Origin: a virus
DNA: 64,000 nt
Reading direction: 5' to 3' (one strand)
Virus record (IMG/VR): IMGVR_UViG_3300023174_000074
Location: 62,001-126,000 of that record
Below the pieces are notes generated by a model. That model did not search any database. It was not told where the DNA came from and saw nothing but the letters and a program-made list of their open reading frames with translations. The first letter of the stretch is position 1. Each line of letters starts with the position of its first letter. Shown piece after piece: positions 38,874-46,609 of this stretch. Position numbers and translations under genes: made by a program.

Positions 38874-40016
38874 ATGGAAAGAAAACTCGCATCGATCAGA
38901 AAGATTGATAAAATAACAAAACATCCAAATGCTGATTCTTTAGAAATATGTCACGTTGGTGGATGGAAAGTCGTAACTAAAATAGGGGAATATACAGAAG
39001 GCGATTTAGCTGTTTATTTTGAAGTTGATTCCTTTTTACCCCTAGAGGAAGACTTTGAATTCCTAAGAAAATCATCATATAAGAAGATGGGGGATATTGA
39101 AGGATTCAGATTAAAAACGATTAAACTTAGGCAAGAATTAAGTCAAGGTCTTTTACTTCCACTGTCTATTCTTGAAAAAGATGATGAAATGAAAATCGGG
39201 ATCAGCAAGCAACCCTGGGGCGATCAACTTCAGCTTGGACCTTATGATGATGCAATAGTTATCGAAGAAGGAGCTGATGTTACTGCTTACATGTGTGTAC
39301 TGAAATACGAACCGCCAATCCCAGCAGAACTCTCAGGGAAGGTTAAAGGAAATTTTCCTGGATTCATCAGAAAAACCGACGAGGAAAGAATCCAAAACAT
39401 GACTGCTGAATATGAGAGCATGAAGGATAAGCACTATTACGTTACAGAAAAGCTTGACGGAAGTTCTGCAACGTATTACTTCAGAGACGGAGTATTCGGT
39501 GTGTGTTCAAGAAATCTGGAATTAGCAGATCCAGGGATATTCGAACCGGGATCAGTTCTTTGCGATGATGGTGTCGAAAGACCTAGGAAAGAAAACACTT
39601 TCTGGAAAGTTGCTCGTGAATTATTCATAGAAGAAAAATTGGGAACACTAGAAGAAAATTACGCTATTCAGGGTGAACTTATCGGGGAAGGTGTTCAAAA
39701 AAACCCTTATAGAATCAAAGGTCACACTCTAAGGATCTTTAATGTGTTCAATATAGATAAGCAAGAGTATCTTGGACTTGATGATATGGTACATTTCCTA
39801 AACAAGATAAATGTAGACGACAAACCACTTGAGCTTGTGCCTGTCATTAATTACGATTACAAATTACCACCGACCATCGACGAGATCATCAGATATGCTG
39901 ATGATAAATCTAGATTGAACGGGGAAACAGATAGAGAGGGCATAGTTATTAGAAACAAAGACAAGAGCGTTTCTTTCAAAGCTATATCAAATACATTTTT
40001 ATTAAAAGAGAAATAA
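38874..40016 (+). CDS. RNA ligase, DraRnl (DRB0094)-like
   Basis: Same architecture as the cassette ligase at 24066: an N-terminal OB-like domain (about 1-140, VYFEVDSFLPLEE, IKLRQELSQGLLLPL), then ligase motif I EKLDGSSATY, motif III-like YAIQGELIGEG, motif IV EGIVIRN and motif V VSFKAISNTFLLKEK. 380 residues. Enzymes of this family seal RNA with 3'-OH and 5'-phosphate ends. It gives the phage a second core ligase in addition to the Rnl1-like enzyme. Confidence 0.85.
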   Translation: MERKLASIRKIDKITKHPNADSLEICHVGGWKVVTKIGEYTEGDLAVYFEVDSFLPLEEDFEFLRKSSYKKMGDIEGFRLKTIKLRQELSQGLLLPLSILEKDDEMKIGISKQPWGDQLQLGPYDDAIVIEEGADVTAYMCVLKYEPPIPAELSGKVKGNFPGFIRKTDEERIQNMTAEYESMKDKHYYVTEKLDGSSATYYFRDGVFGVCSRNLELADPGIFEPGSVLCDDGVERPRKENTFWKVARELFIEEKLGTLEENYAIQGELIGEGVQKNPYRIKGHTLRIFNVFNIDKQEYLGLDDMVHFLNKINVDDKPLELVPVINYDYKLPPTIDEIIRYADDKSRLNGETDREGIVIRNKDKSVSFKAISNTFLLKEK

Positions 40017-40017
40017 C

Positions 40018-40148
40018 ATGGGAACAATTAATGAAAATTTTACCCCAATGAAGATGAGATTATTCTTCGGATGATTCCCGATGCATGGACTAGAATAGCA
40101 GCAGGAAAGATATTGACAACACTAGAAGAATTGGAAAACAGTATATGA
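40018..40148 (+). pseudogene. Small frameshifted gene
   Basis: The first frame reads MGTINENFTPMKMRLFFG and stops at 40072-40074. Switching to -1 at the T-run (40038-40041) gives FYPNEDEIILRMIPDAWTRI and then KILTTLEELENSI, ending at 40146-40148. The joined product of about 43 residues looks coherent. One missing T explains it; mutation, sequencing error or recoding are all possible. Confidence 0.4.
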
Positions 40149-40170
40149 AATAATAATCACAGAAAAGCAG

Positions 40171-40178
40171 GATATATA
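40171..40178 (+). promoter_or_regulatory. GATATATA late-type promoter
   Basis: Octamer ending four bases before the ATG at 40183 (short-spacing class). Confidence 0.55.
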
Positions 40179-40182
40179 ATCC

Positions 40183-40845
40183 ATGAAAAATATTAAACTG
40201 TACGAAGAATATACTGGAGCTGCTATACCCAATGAGACGTATCTAGCTAAAGAAATTAGTGAGCTCTTTGATATAACCGAGGATTTTCGAAAAAAAAGAA
40301 TGAAAAACGAATTTAGTGTTTATGTACCTCTTTCTGGGAATAGTTTTTCTACCATAGAGAAAGTTAAAGTCCTCATCAAACTGATAAAAGACAATAATTA
40401 TAAGATAGAGACATTTCCGGTCTTAAGCGAAATGGGTTTAAAGGCTATGACTTTGCTAACCGGGATAGATTATTCTGATCCGTTTAAAGATCTTGAATAT
40501 GGCATAACTATTTTGGTTGATTGTGACTATAAGGGACAAAAATCCAAAGCATGCATTAATATAACACCAACAGCATTTACTTACCAGATTTTGAGAAAAT
40601 ATATGGTAGAAATTACCACTAAAGACTTTAATGAGAATCTTATAGATATGCTATTCTGGAATGGCGAGTATCTGGTTACAGGTAAATTCGAACACACAGA
40701 CACATACAAAGAAGATGGGATCACATTAATTTTTGAAAGCTACGAAACATCAGACAACAAAAACTACTCTATGTCAGTTAGTGCTAGTGGTAGCTTTAAT
40801 GCGGGGTACGAACTTGAGGAGATTGAGGACATAGATTTCCTTTAG
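40183..40845 (+). CDS. Capsid-leader protein (220 aa)
   Basis: Leader MKNIKLYEEY matches the packaged-protein pattern, with L-Y-E as a cleavage candidate. The remainder is an alpha/beta protein with a YGITILVDCDYKGQKSKACI strand region and a beta-rich, acidic C-terminus. No family recognised. It converges on a small leftward gene, overlapping it by 50 bases. Confidence 0.6.
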   Translation: MKNIKLYEEYTGAAIPNETYLAKEISELFDITEDFRKKRMKNEFSVYVPLSGNSFSTIEKVKVLIKLIKDNNYKIETFPVLSEMGLKAMTLLTGIDYSDPFKDLEYGITILVDCDYKGQKSKACINITPTAFTYQILRKYMVEITTKDFNENLIDMLFWNGEYLVTGKFEHTDTYKEDGITLIFESYETSDNKNYSMSVSASGSFNAGYELEEIEDIDFL

Positions 40846-41059
40846 TCTCCATCATAAGAATCTGGTTCCCACCTTCTTTATTAAAAGAAATAGTGTCACA
40901 AACCTGGAGAATGTGACTATAATAAACAGTGTCGATCCTTTTTATCTTATTTAAAGTCAAATCCACTTTAAGATCCCAGAAATCCCCAGCCTTATCAATT
41001 TTTATTTGGGCAAAAGAATTAAGAGGGATAAATAGGATTAAAATAATTAAGTAACGCAT
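40796..41059 (-). CDS. Small secreted protein (87 aa)
   Basis: MRYLIILILFIPLNSFAQ is a convincing signal peptide with a Bacteroidota-style FAQ cleavage site. The mature part has a VDLTLNKIKRIDTVYYSHIL segment and no recognised domain. It lies divergently from the HNH-like gene and runs into the end of the 40183 gene. The last 17 codons overlap that gene and are less certain. Confidence 0.5.
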   Translation of the reverse strand: MRYLIILILFIPLNSFAQIKIDKAGDFWDLKVDLTLNKIKRIDTVYYSHILQVCDTISFNKEGGNQILMMETKGNLCPQSPQVRTPH

Positions 41060-41068
41060 ACATTATAT

Positions 41069-41518
41069 ATGGAAAAAAAGAACATTAAACCAAAGAAAAT
41101 AAATCATCCAAAACCAAGACCCGCATTTTTACCAGAATCTACAGAGATTAATGATCTGGAGGTTGCAAAAAAGATGCTAAAAATATATCAAAGTGCAGCA
41201 GATAGGAAGCTAGAATTCAATTTATCATTCGAATCTGTTAAAAAACTGCTAAGCTACCAGACATGCTATTACACCAATAAGAAATTCGAGGAAGAGGGTA
41301 ACTTCTCAAGAAGCTTCGACAGGGTTGACTCGGCTAAGGGTTACATAGAAGGCAACGTGGTTGCATGCACAGTTGACATAAACGGTAAGAAAAGTAACCT
41401 TTCATTTGAGGAAATAGAGTGTATTTACAAGAAAATATCGCCATTTAAGGAGAAATCTCAGAAGTCTGGAGAAGCTGAAAAGTTTTCGGAAGTGATTGCA
41501 GTTCAGATTACTCAGTAG
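41069..41518 (+). CDS. HNH-like phage endonuclease (149 aa)
   Basis: The central block CYYTNKKF, then SRSFDRVDSAKGYIEGNVV and ACTVDINGKKSNLSF, follows the layout of small phage HNH nucleases in which S-x-DR-x-D-x-x-KGY precedes an N-x-V-x-x-C strand. The first Cys pair is incomplete. N-terminal 40 residues are Lys/Pro-rich and probably bind DNA. It could be a homing or repair nuclease. Confidence 0.55.
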   Translation: MEKKNIKPKKINHPKPRPAFLPESTEINDLEVAKKMLKIYQSAADRKLEFNLSFESVKKLLSYQTCYYTNKKFEEEGNFSRSFDRVDSAKGYIEGNVVACTVDINGKKSNLSFEEIECIYKKISPFKEKSQKSGEAEKFSEVIAVQITQ

Positions 41519-41534
41519 AAATAACCTGCTGAGA

Positions 41535-41542
41535 GATATATA
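41535..41542 (+). promoter_or_regulatory. GATATATA late-type promoter
   Basis: Octamer about 128 bases upstream of the first repeat gene at 41670; the intervening region has no gene. The spacing is longer than usual, so assignment is uncertain. Confidence 0.4.
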
Positions 41543-41669
41543 AAAAAATGCAGAACCTCATAAATAGGCTGTTAAAATTATATTCCAGAATCCAGTTTTG
41601 ATTAACACCGGAAGAGATTTAAAAGTACAATGCATTGGAGACATATAGAAATATAAAAGATTATTTATA

Positions 41670-42407
41670 ATGAGATATTTAAAAACATATCGGGTATTTG
41701 AATCTGAACCAACCCTTACCGAAGACCAGATTGGATGGCTTAATAGCTGCACAGCAGGAAGCTGGAAACTTAATCCCACTACAAGACTTATTGATGTGGA
41801 TGGTGATTTCGATTGCTCGTCCAAAAGTCTAACAGATCTTAAAGGGATTAAGTTCGGGGAGGTGAGCGGGGATTTCTATTGTAACAATAATCAGCTCACC
41901 AGCCTGGAGGGAGCACCTCAGACTGTTGACGGGGGTTTCTCTTGTCACGACAATCTCCTCACCAGTCTGGAGGGAGCACCTCAGACCGTTGACTGGAGTT
42001 TCTTTTGTAACGGTAATCAGCTCACCAGCCTGGAGGGAGCACCTCAGAGCGTTGGCAGGAGTTTCTCTTGTAACGACAATCTCCTCACCAGCCTGGAGGG
42101 TGCACCTCAGACCGTTGGTATTAATTTCTATTGTCGTAACAATCAGCTCACCAGCCTGGTGGGAGCACCTCAGACCGTTGACTGGAGTTTCTTTTGTAAC
42201 GGTAATCCGGTATCTAAAGAAACATTAGCATCTATTTTTACACTAATGAAAACCCGAAGTTATCAGCAAGCTTTAGAAGAGCACTGGCCTAAGATGGGAA
42301 ATGATGATAGAGCTCTAATGTATAAGCAAATGCCTAATCTGCCACCAGAAGAGGTCAGGAAGTACCAGGCGTTGGCCACAGTTAGCAGAATAAAAGGTTA
42401 TTTATAA
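41670..42407 (+). CDS. Capsid-leader Leu-rich-type repeat protein A (245 aa)
   Basis: Leader MRYLKTYRVFE with a V-F-E cleavage candidate, then about 55 residues of unique sequence. Five complete 21-residue repeats and a partial sixth follow, each of the form FxCNxNxLTSLEGAPQTVxxx. Such repeats fold as a short leucine-rich-type solenoid that often binds proteins. A 60-residue helical C-terminus (KETLASIFTLMKTRSYQQAL) follows. The neighbouring gene is a tandem duplicate with one more repeat; its ATG overlaps this stop by one base. Confidence 0.75.
   Translation: MRYLKTYRVFESEPTLTEDQIGWLNSCTAGSWKLNPTTRLIDVDGDFDCSSKSLTDLKGIKFGEVSGDFYCNNNQLTSLEGAPQTVDGGFSCHDNLLTSLEGAPQTVDWSFFCNGNQLTSLEGAPQSVGRSFSCNDNLLTSLEGAPQTVGINFYCRNNQLTSLVGAPQTVDWSFFCNGNPVSKETLASIFTLMKTRSYQQALEEHWPKMGNDDRALMYKQMPNLPPEEVRKYQALATVSRIKGYL
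41874..42188 (+). repeat. Five tandem 63-bp repeats
   Basis: Units start at 41874, 41937, 42000, 42063 and 42126, with a partial copy at 42189. They are nearly identical at DNA level, differing mostly in codons for the three residues after TV and the residues flanking the Cys. Confidence 0.9.
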
Positions 42408-43216
42408 TGAGATATTTAAAAACATATCGGGTATTTGAATCTGAACCAGCTGCACCAACCCTTACCGAAGACCAGATTGGATGGCTTAATAGCTGCACAG
42501 CAGTAAGCTGGAAACTTAATCCCACTACAAGACTTATTGATGTGGATGGTGATTTCGATTGCATGTCCAAAAATCTGACGGATCTTAAAGGGATTAAGTT
42601 CGGGAAAGTGAGCGGGAGTTTCTATTGTAACGACAATCTCCTCACCAACCTGGAGGGAGCACCTCAGACCGTTGGTGGGGATTTCTCTTGTGGTAACAAT
42701 CAGCTCACCAGCCTGGAGGGAGCACCTCAGACCGTTGACCGGGATTTCTCTTGTAACGACAATCTCCTCACCAGCCTGGAGGGAGCACCTCAGACTGTTG
42801 ACCGGGATTTCTCTTGTAACGGTAATCAGCTCACCAGCCTGGAGGGAGCACCTCAGACTGTTGACCGGAGTTTCTATTGTAACGACAATCTCCTCACCAG
42901 CCTGGAGGGAGCACCTCAGACCGTTGACTGGGATTTCTATTGTAACGGTAATCAGCTCACCAGCCTGGAGGGAGCACCTCAGACCGTTGGTTGCAGTTTC
43001 TCTTGTAACGGTAATCCGGTATCTAAAGAAACATTAGCATCTATTTTTACACTAATGAAAACCCGAAGTTATCAGCAAGCTTTAGAAGAGCACTGGCCTA
43101 AAATGAATAGTGATGATAGAGCTCTAATGTATAAACAAATGCCTAATCTGCCACCAGAGGAGACAAGAAAGTACCAGGCGTTGGCCACAGTTAACAGAAT
43201 GAAAGGTTATTTATAA
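42407..43216 (+). CDS. Capsid-leader Leu-rich-type repeat protein B (269 aa)
   Basis: A near-copy of protein A: the same leader MRYLKTYRVFE, the same unique N-terminal region with a small AAP insertion, then six complete 21-residue repeats and a partial one, and the same C-terminal helix region. The repeat number differs from A, showing that copies are gained or lost. With the leader it is probably packaged. Its stop overlaps the ATG of the next capsid-leader gene. Confidence 0.75.
   Translation: MRYLKTYRVFESEPAAPTLTEDQIGWLNSCTAVSWKLNPTTRLIDVDGDFDCMSKNLTDLKGIKFGKVSGSFYCNDNLLTNLEGAPQTVGGDFSCGNNQLTSLEGAPQTVDRDFSCNDNLLTSLEGAPQTVDRDFSCNGNQLTSLEGAPQTVDRSFYCNDNLLTSLEGAPQTVDWDFYCNGNQLTSLEGAPQTVGCSFSCNGNPVSKETLASIFTLMKTRSYQQALEEHWPKMNSDDRALMYKQMPNLPPEETRKYQALATVNRMKGYL
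42620..42997 (+). repeat. Six tandem 63-bp repeats
   Basis: Units start at 42620, 42683, 42746, 42809, 42872 and 42935, with a partial copy at 42998. Same unit as in the upstream gene. Confidence 0.9.
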
Positions 43217-43623
43217 TGAAGAACATTAAACTATATGAAATGTGGCTTCCTTCGGAAAGGGCTAAGCACGAGAAGGAAAATGAAAAGGAGGAAGGTATAG
43301 AGCTTTTATCTAAAATGGTTGAGTCGGCTAAAAAAGACATCATATCTCATTTCAACTCCAGATTAATGGACGTAGATTTTATAGAGGTGTCTGATCCGCA
43401 ACAATTTGTTATTGAATACTGGCCAAAGTCTTTCGATGGAAGAATCCCGCAAAGAATATCCTACTACATAGATGACATCGCAGAAATACTTTCAGAAGAA
43501 TTCGGAACGAAAATAGATTGGCAATTTTCACCGAACGGTAATGCTCAGAGAATAGAATTTGATCTGGAAAAGGAAATTAATCCTAAATATTTCAGTGTTA
43601 AAGACCGTATGAAATTCTCATAA
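43216..43623 (+). CDS. Capsid-leader protein (135 aa)
   Basis: Leader MKNIKLYE, with L-Y-E, is identical in its first eight residues to the 40183 protein. A charged helix (KHEKENEKEEGIELLSKMVE) and an alpha/beta C-terminal part follow. Family unknown. Translationally coupled to repeat protein B by a TAATG overlap. Confidence 0.6.
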   Translation: MKNIKLYEMWLPSERAKHEKENEKEEGIELLSKMVESAKKDIISHFNSRLMDVDFIEVSDPQQFVIEYWPKSFDGRIPQRISYYIDDIAEILSEEFGTKIDWQFSPNGNAQRIEFDLEKEINPKYFSVKDRMKFS

Positions 43624-43640
43624 TTTCAAAAAATCCCTTT

Positions 43641-43677
43641 ATTTATTTTTTATCCCGTGTCTGTTTATTATTTTTGT
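43641..43677 (+). promoter_or_regulatory. Promoter, TTTATTTTTTATCCCG class
   Basis: TTTATTTTTTATCCCG at 43642-43657 and TTATTTTTG at 43668-43676. Clear class member, 15 bases upstream of the HDxxED gene. Confidence 0.75.
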
Positions 43678-43691
43678 AAAAAATATAAGGT

Positions 43692-44234
43692 ATGAAGACT
43701 GAGGATAAGATCAAATGGTGCATAGATCAGCACGAGAACACTAATCATAAATATGATGACTATCTCAATTATGAATTTCATCTGAGAATGGTTGCTCAGG
43801 CAGCTAAAGATTTTATTAGCCTAATTCCGGATTCAAACGACGGCGAAAACTCGTTTAGAGATAGCGTCACTATGGCAGCTTACGGACACGATCTAATTGA
43901 GGATACAAGGGTTTCCTACAACGACGTAAAAGAAGTCCTCGGACTACAAGCAGCAGATATCATCTATGCAGTTTCGAACGAGAAAGGAAAGAATCGCAAA
44001 GAACGTGCCAACGAAAAATACTACGAGGGAATTCGAAACACTTCAGGTGCGGTTTTTGTTAAACTTGCCGATCGGATTGCCAACGTTCAGTATTCAAAGA
44101 TGACCAAAAGTCGTATGTTTGAGATGTACGAAAAAGAAAATGATCACTTCTTAACAAGTCTTGGATTCGGTGTGGGACAAGCACATCCACTTGGAGAAAT
44201 GTGTCATTATTTAGAAACCCTTTTTGAAAAATGA
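43692..44234 (+). CDS. HD-domain hydrolase with HDxxED motif (SpoT/Mesh1-like)
   Basis: YEFHLRMV supplies the first metal His, AAYGHDLIEDT near residue 57-67 is the HDxxED motif typical of RelA/SpoT-type (p)ppGpp hydrolases, and VKLADRIANV near 122 the distal Asp. The length of 180 residues matches small alarmone hydrolases, and no synthetase domain is present. It may degrade (p)ppGpp to counter a stringent response, though other HD nucleotidases are possible. Confidence 0.65.
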   Translation: MKTEDKIKWCIDQHENTNHKYDDYLNYEFHLRMVAQAAKDFISLIPDSNDGENSFRDSVTMAAYGHDLIEDTRVSYNDVKEVLGLQAADIIYAVSNEKGKNRKERANEKYYEGIRNTSGAVFVKLADRIANVQYSKMTKSRMFEMYEKENDHFLTSLGFGVGQAHPLGEMCHYLETLFEK

Positions 44235-44240
44235 AAAACA

Positions 44241-44460
44241 ATGAAAAAAGATTTAATTGAAGTTGCGAATAGTTTTAAAACGTTTGACACTATGTACGAT
44301 TTGTTAAAAAAAAGGGGATTATTCTTTCTTAAGTAGGGAATACGGAACTAACAATTACCCAGAAATTGGATGGATGATACAATATTTTACTGAAAATGAG
44401 GAATATGAAAAATGTAAATTTTTAACTCAATTAAATTTACCTAAACCATTAAAAAAATAA
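44241..44460 (+). pseudogene. Small frameshifted gene
   Basis: The first frame starts MKKDLIEVANSFKTFDTMYD and stops at 44334-44336. Moving to +1 at an eight-A run (about 44305-44312) continues GDYSFLSREYGTNNYPEIGW and ends KPLKK at 44458-44460. The joined product is about 73 residues and reads smoothly. One extra A explains it, whether from mutation, sequencing error or recoding. Confidence 0.45.
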
Positions 44461-44471
44461 ATCAGAATAAT

Positions 44472-44942
44472 ATGGCGGACTATTTAAGAGCAAGTATTAA
44501 GATTACAAAGCCTATTTTGTTAATCGATCTCGACGGTGTTATCTGTGATTTCGATAAGAGAGCAAAGGAATTAGAAGCACAAGGGATAAAGGGGCAAAGC
44601 CTCTTTAAGCATCCAAGTGCATATAAAGATCTTGAGCCTATTGAAGGAGCAATAAGTGCATGGGCTGCTTTGCAGGATAAGTACGAGACCTATATTTTAA
44701 GTACACCACCCTGGAGCAATCCTGACGGATGGGCGGAGAAAAGAATTTGGGTAGATAGTTATCTAGGAAAATCAGTTAACAAAAAGCTTATCCTTTGCCA
44801 CAACAAGGGATTGGTTAGAGGTGATTTTCTTATCGATGATAGAATTGCCAATGGTGTTGCAGATTTCGGTGGTGAACACATTCATTTCGGAACAGATCAA
44901 TTTCCAGGATGGAAAGAGGTTTTAACTTATTTAGGGATATAA
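44472..44942 (+). CDS. 5'(3')-deoxyribonucleotidase-like HAD phosphatase
   Basis: LLIDLDGVICDFD near residue 17 is HAD motif I, TYILSTPPW near 75 motif II, and DFLIDDRIANG near 120 the metal-binding acids. This is the layout of NT5C-type deoxyribonucleotidases that dephosphorylate dNMPs. In a phage it could balance nucleotide pools. 156 residues, single domain. The ATG of the next gene overlaps its stop. Confidence 0.75.
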   Translation: MADYLRASIKITKPILLIDLDGVICDFDKRAKELEAQGIKGQSLFKHPSAYKDLEPIEGAISAWAALQDKYETYILSTPPWSNPDGWAEKRIWVDSYLGKSVNKKLILCHNKGLVRGDFLIDDRIANGVADFGGEHIHFGTDQFPGWKEVLTYLGI

Positions 44943-45175
44943 TGCTCAAGGGTTTAAATGAACAATACTATGATCTAGTAACGGATAGGATTCAAGTTCG
45001 CAAGGATGATCTTACAGAAAATGAAATCCGAATAATAGAATTTGGGTTTGAGCTAATGAAGGAGAAGCTGGAGGATATAAGGATTCTAAAGGACGACATA
45101 AAAAGACTATCAATAGAAAATGCCAACCTAAAGGCATACAACGACGATAAAGATTACGGAGATGAAGAAGAATAA
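44942..45175 (+). CDS. Small helical protein (77 aa)
   Basis: The ATG at 44942 overlaps the preceding stop (TAATG). The C-terminal half (KEKLEDIRILKDDIKRLSIE) is a coiled-coil candidate ending in an acidic tail. Function unknown. Confidence 0.55.
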   Translation: MLKGLNEQYYDLVTDRIQVRKDDLTENEIRIIEFGFELMKEKLEDIRILKDDIKRLSIENANLKAYNDDKDYGDEEE

Positions 45176-45209
45176 TTTTTTATCTCCGTATTTATGTTTT
45201 ATGTTTACC
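45175..45209 (+). promoter_or_regulatory. Probable promoter, TTTTTTATCTCCG class
   Basis: TTTTTTATCTCCG at 45177-45189 and TTTTATGTTTAC near 45197-45208 (TATGTTTA for TAnnTTTG). It precedes the membrane protein gene at 45226. Confidence 0.5.
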
Positions 45210-45225
45210 GAATAAAAATACTAAA

Positions 45226-45630
45226 ATGAAATCAATCAACAACTTCTTCGACAAAGCTCCATTATGGAAAATCTATATTTTCGGATGGGCATTAACCGGT
45301 TTATTTACATTCTCTATGTTTGAATGTGTTACATTTCTCGTTAGAGGAACGGTATTACCAGTCAATCTTAAAATCGGAGCTACAACAGGAATTCTATTTG
45401 GCTTGATGTTTATGCTAATGATTTCAATAACGAGGAAATCTAATAAATTCTGGAACTACTCTAAAGAGGTGGAATCACTAATTGATAAAGCAGAAACAAA
45501 AGAAGAATTAGGTTCGATATACAAAGGCGAATTTCAATCACTTAGAGAACTAGCACAAGGTGGACCTCATCAATACGAATTAAAAAGACAATATGCGATA
45601 ATGCAAACAAAATACAAATACGCAAAGTAA
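45226..45630 (+). CDS. Two-segment membrane protein (134 aa)
   Basis: Hydrophobic segments at about 16-38 (IYIFGWALTGLFTFSMFEC) and 48-66 (ATTGILFGLMFMLMIS), followed by a cytoplasmic-looking charged helical tail. No family recognised. Its stop overlaps the next ATG by one base. Confidence 0.6.
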   Translation: MKSINNFFDKAPLWKIYIFGWALTGLFTFSMFECVTFLVRGTVLPVNLKIGATTGILFGLMFMLMISITRKSNKFWNYSKEVESLIDKAETKEELGSIYKGEFQSLRELAQGGPHQYELKRQYAIMQTKYKYAK

Positions 45631-46031
45631 TGAATAAAGAATTTATACCTTACGAACAGGCATTAGAATTAAAAGAATTAGGATTTGATGAACCTTGTTT
45701 TGGATACCATTTGGATAACAAGATTCAATTTTTTGCTGATGTAAGAAGTTGCAATACTAATTCTGAATTTAAGTTTTATCCAACAGCACCAACCTACTCC
45801 CAAGCATTTCGTTTCTTCCGGGAGAAGTATAATTTAAGAGGATTTATTGGATTTAGACCTAACGTAAAACAATTCGATTGTCACATTTATGATATGTCAC
45901 TTTCCGGTAAAGAATATGTCAAACAAAGAACAATGGAAGAGTATAACAAAGACCCTAAAGTTGGAACTTACGAAGAAGCAGAACTTGAATGTTTAAAGAA
46001 ACTAATTGAAGCAGTTAAAAATAAGCAGTGA
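45630..46031 (+). CDS. Conserved phage protein (133 aa)
   Basis: Opens FIPYEQALELKELGFDEPCF, a pattern I associate with a family of small phage and bacterial proteins of unknown role; APTYSQAFRFFREKYNLRG follows. Mixed alpha/beta. Coupled to the membrane protein gene upstream. Confidence 0.65.
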   Translation: MNKEFIPYEQALELKELGFDEPCFGYHLDNKIQFFADVRSCNTNSEFKFYPTAPTYSQAFRFFREKYNLRGFIGFRPNVKQFDCHIYDMSLSGKEYVKQRTMEEYNKDPKVGTYEEAELECLKKLIEAVKNKQ

Positions 46032-46035
46032 TAAT

Positions 46036-46344
46036 ATGTCAGAAAGAAACGAATTTTTAGAAATGGACGGGCTTTACTGGGAATCGGAAACCCACGAATG
46101 GTTCCACGATAAGATCAGCACTCAGCACGCTAGAAAGAAATCTATTCTTTGGGGAAGCGGTGAGCAGAACGATGCGTTGAATGTGATTTGCTTTGTTGTG
46201 AGAGATAAGGAGTCAGGCGAATATAATAGGGTGATGATGGATAAGGACAAGGAGGAAGTTATTTTCGATACAAAAAGCTTAGAAGCTATGGGCTATGAGA
46301 TTGACAGAATGAAAGTTATAAAAAGATTTAACGTTAAAAATTAA
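46036..46344 (+). CDS. Hypothetical protein (102 aa)
   Basis: The ATG at 46036 is chosen because an in-frame earlier start lies inside the preceding gene. Trp-rich N-terminus (DGLYWESETHEWFHD) and a beta-rich middle (NVICFVVRDKESGEYNRVMM). Function unknown. Confidence 0.55.
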   Translation: MSERNEFLEMDGLYWESETHEWFHDKISTQHARKKSILWGSGEQNDALNVICFVVRDKESGEYNRVMMDKDKEEVIFDTKSLEAMGYEIDRMKVIKRFNVKN

Positions 46345-46348
46345 AAAA

Positions 46349-46609
46349 ATGATGTATAATGCAAAATACGTGATAGTAAGAGGAAGCGCAATAGTTTTCT
46401 CTGCAGCAATCACACATAAGGACATGGTTGGATATAATCAGAAGTGCGAAGGTGCAGGTTTCGTAACATTTAGATCTGAAATTGACGAAGCAGGAAATGG
46501 TATAGCTGTTGCCAGCTGCTATGGCGAGTCAATATCATTAGGCATAAAATCGAGGGAAGATGAAGATTCTAGATTGATCAACAGACAGATACTAAATCCA
46601 TTCGGATAA
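46349..46609 (+). CDS. Small conserved phage protein (86 aa)
   Basis: Alpha/beta protein starting MMYNAKYVIVRGSAIVFSAA, with GAGFVTFRSE and a VASCYGESISLGI strand. Its compact all-beta start resembles phage proteins of unknown function. Its stop overlaps the next ATG by one base, linking it to the prohead-protease-like gene. Confidence 0.55.
   Translation: MMYNAKYVIVRGSAIVFSAAITHKDMVGYNQKCEGAGFVTFRSEIDEAGNGIAVASCYGESISLGIKSREDEDSRLINRQILNPFG

Noticed and set aside
41874-42997. Regular repeats resembling a CRISPR array
   Set aside because: The 63-bp units are contiguous without spacers, lie in one continuous reading frame, and encode a 21-residue repeat protein.
41926-43037. Long alternative frames in the repeat genes (100 and 121 codons)
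   Set aside because: They arise because a 63-bp repeat keeps all three frames open; the capsid-leader frames carry the starts, coupling and conserved core.
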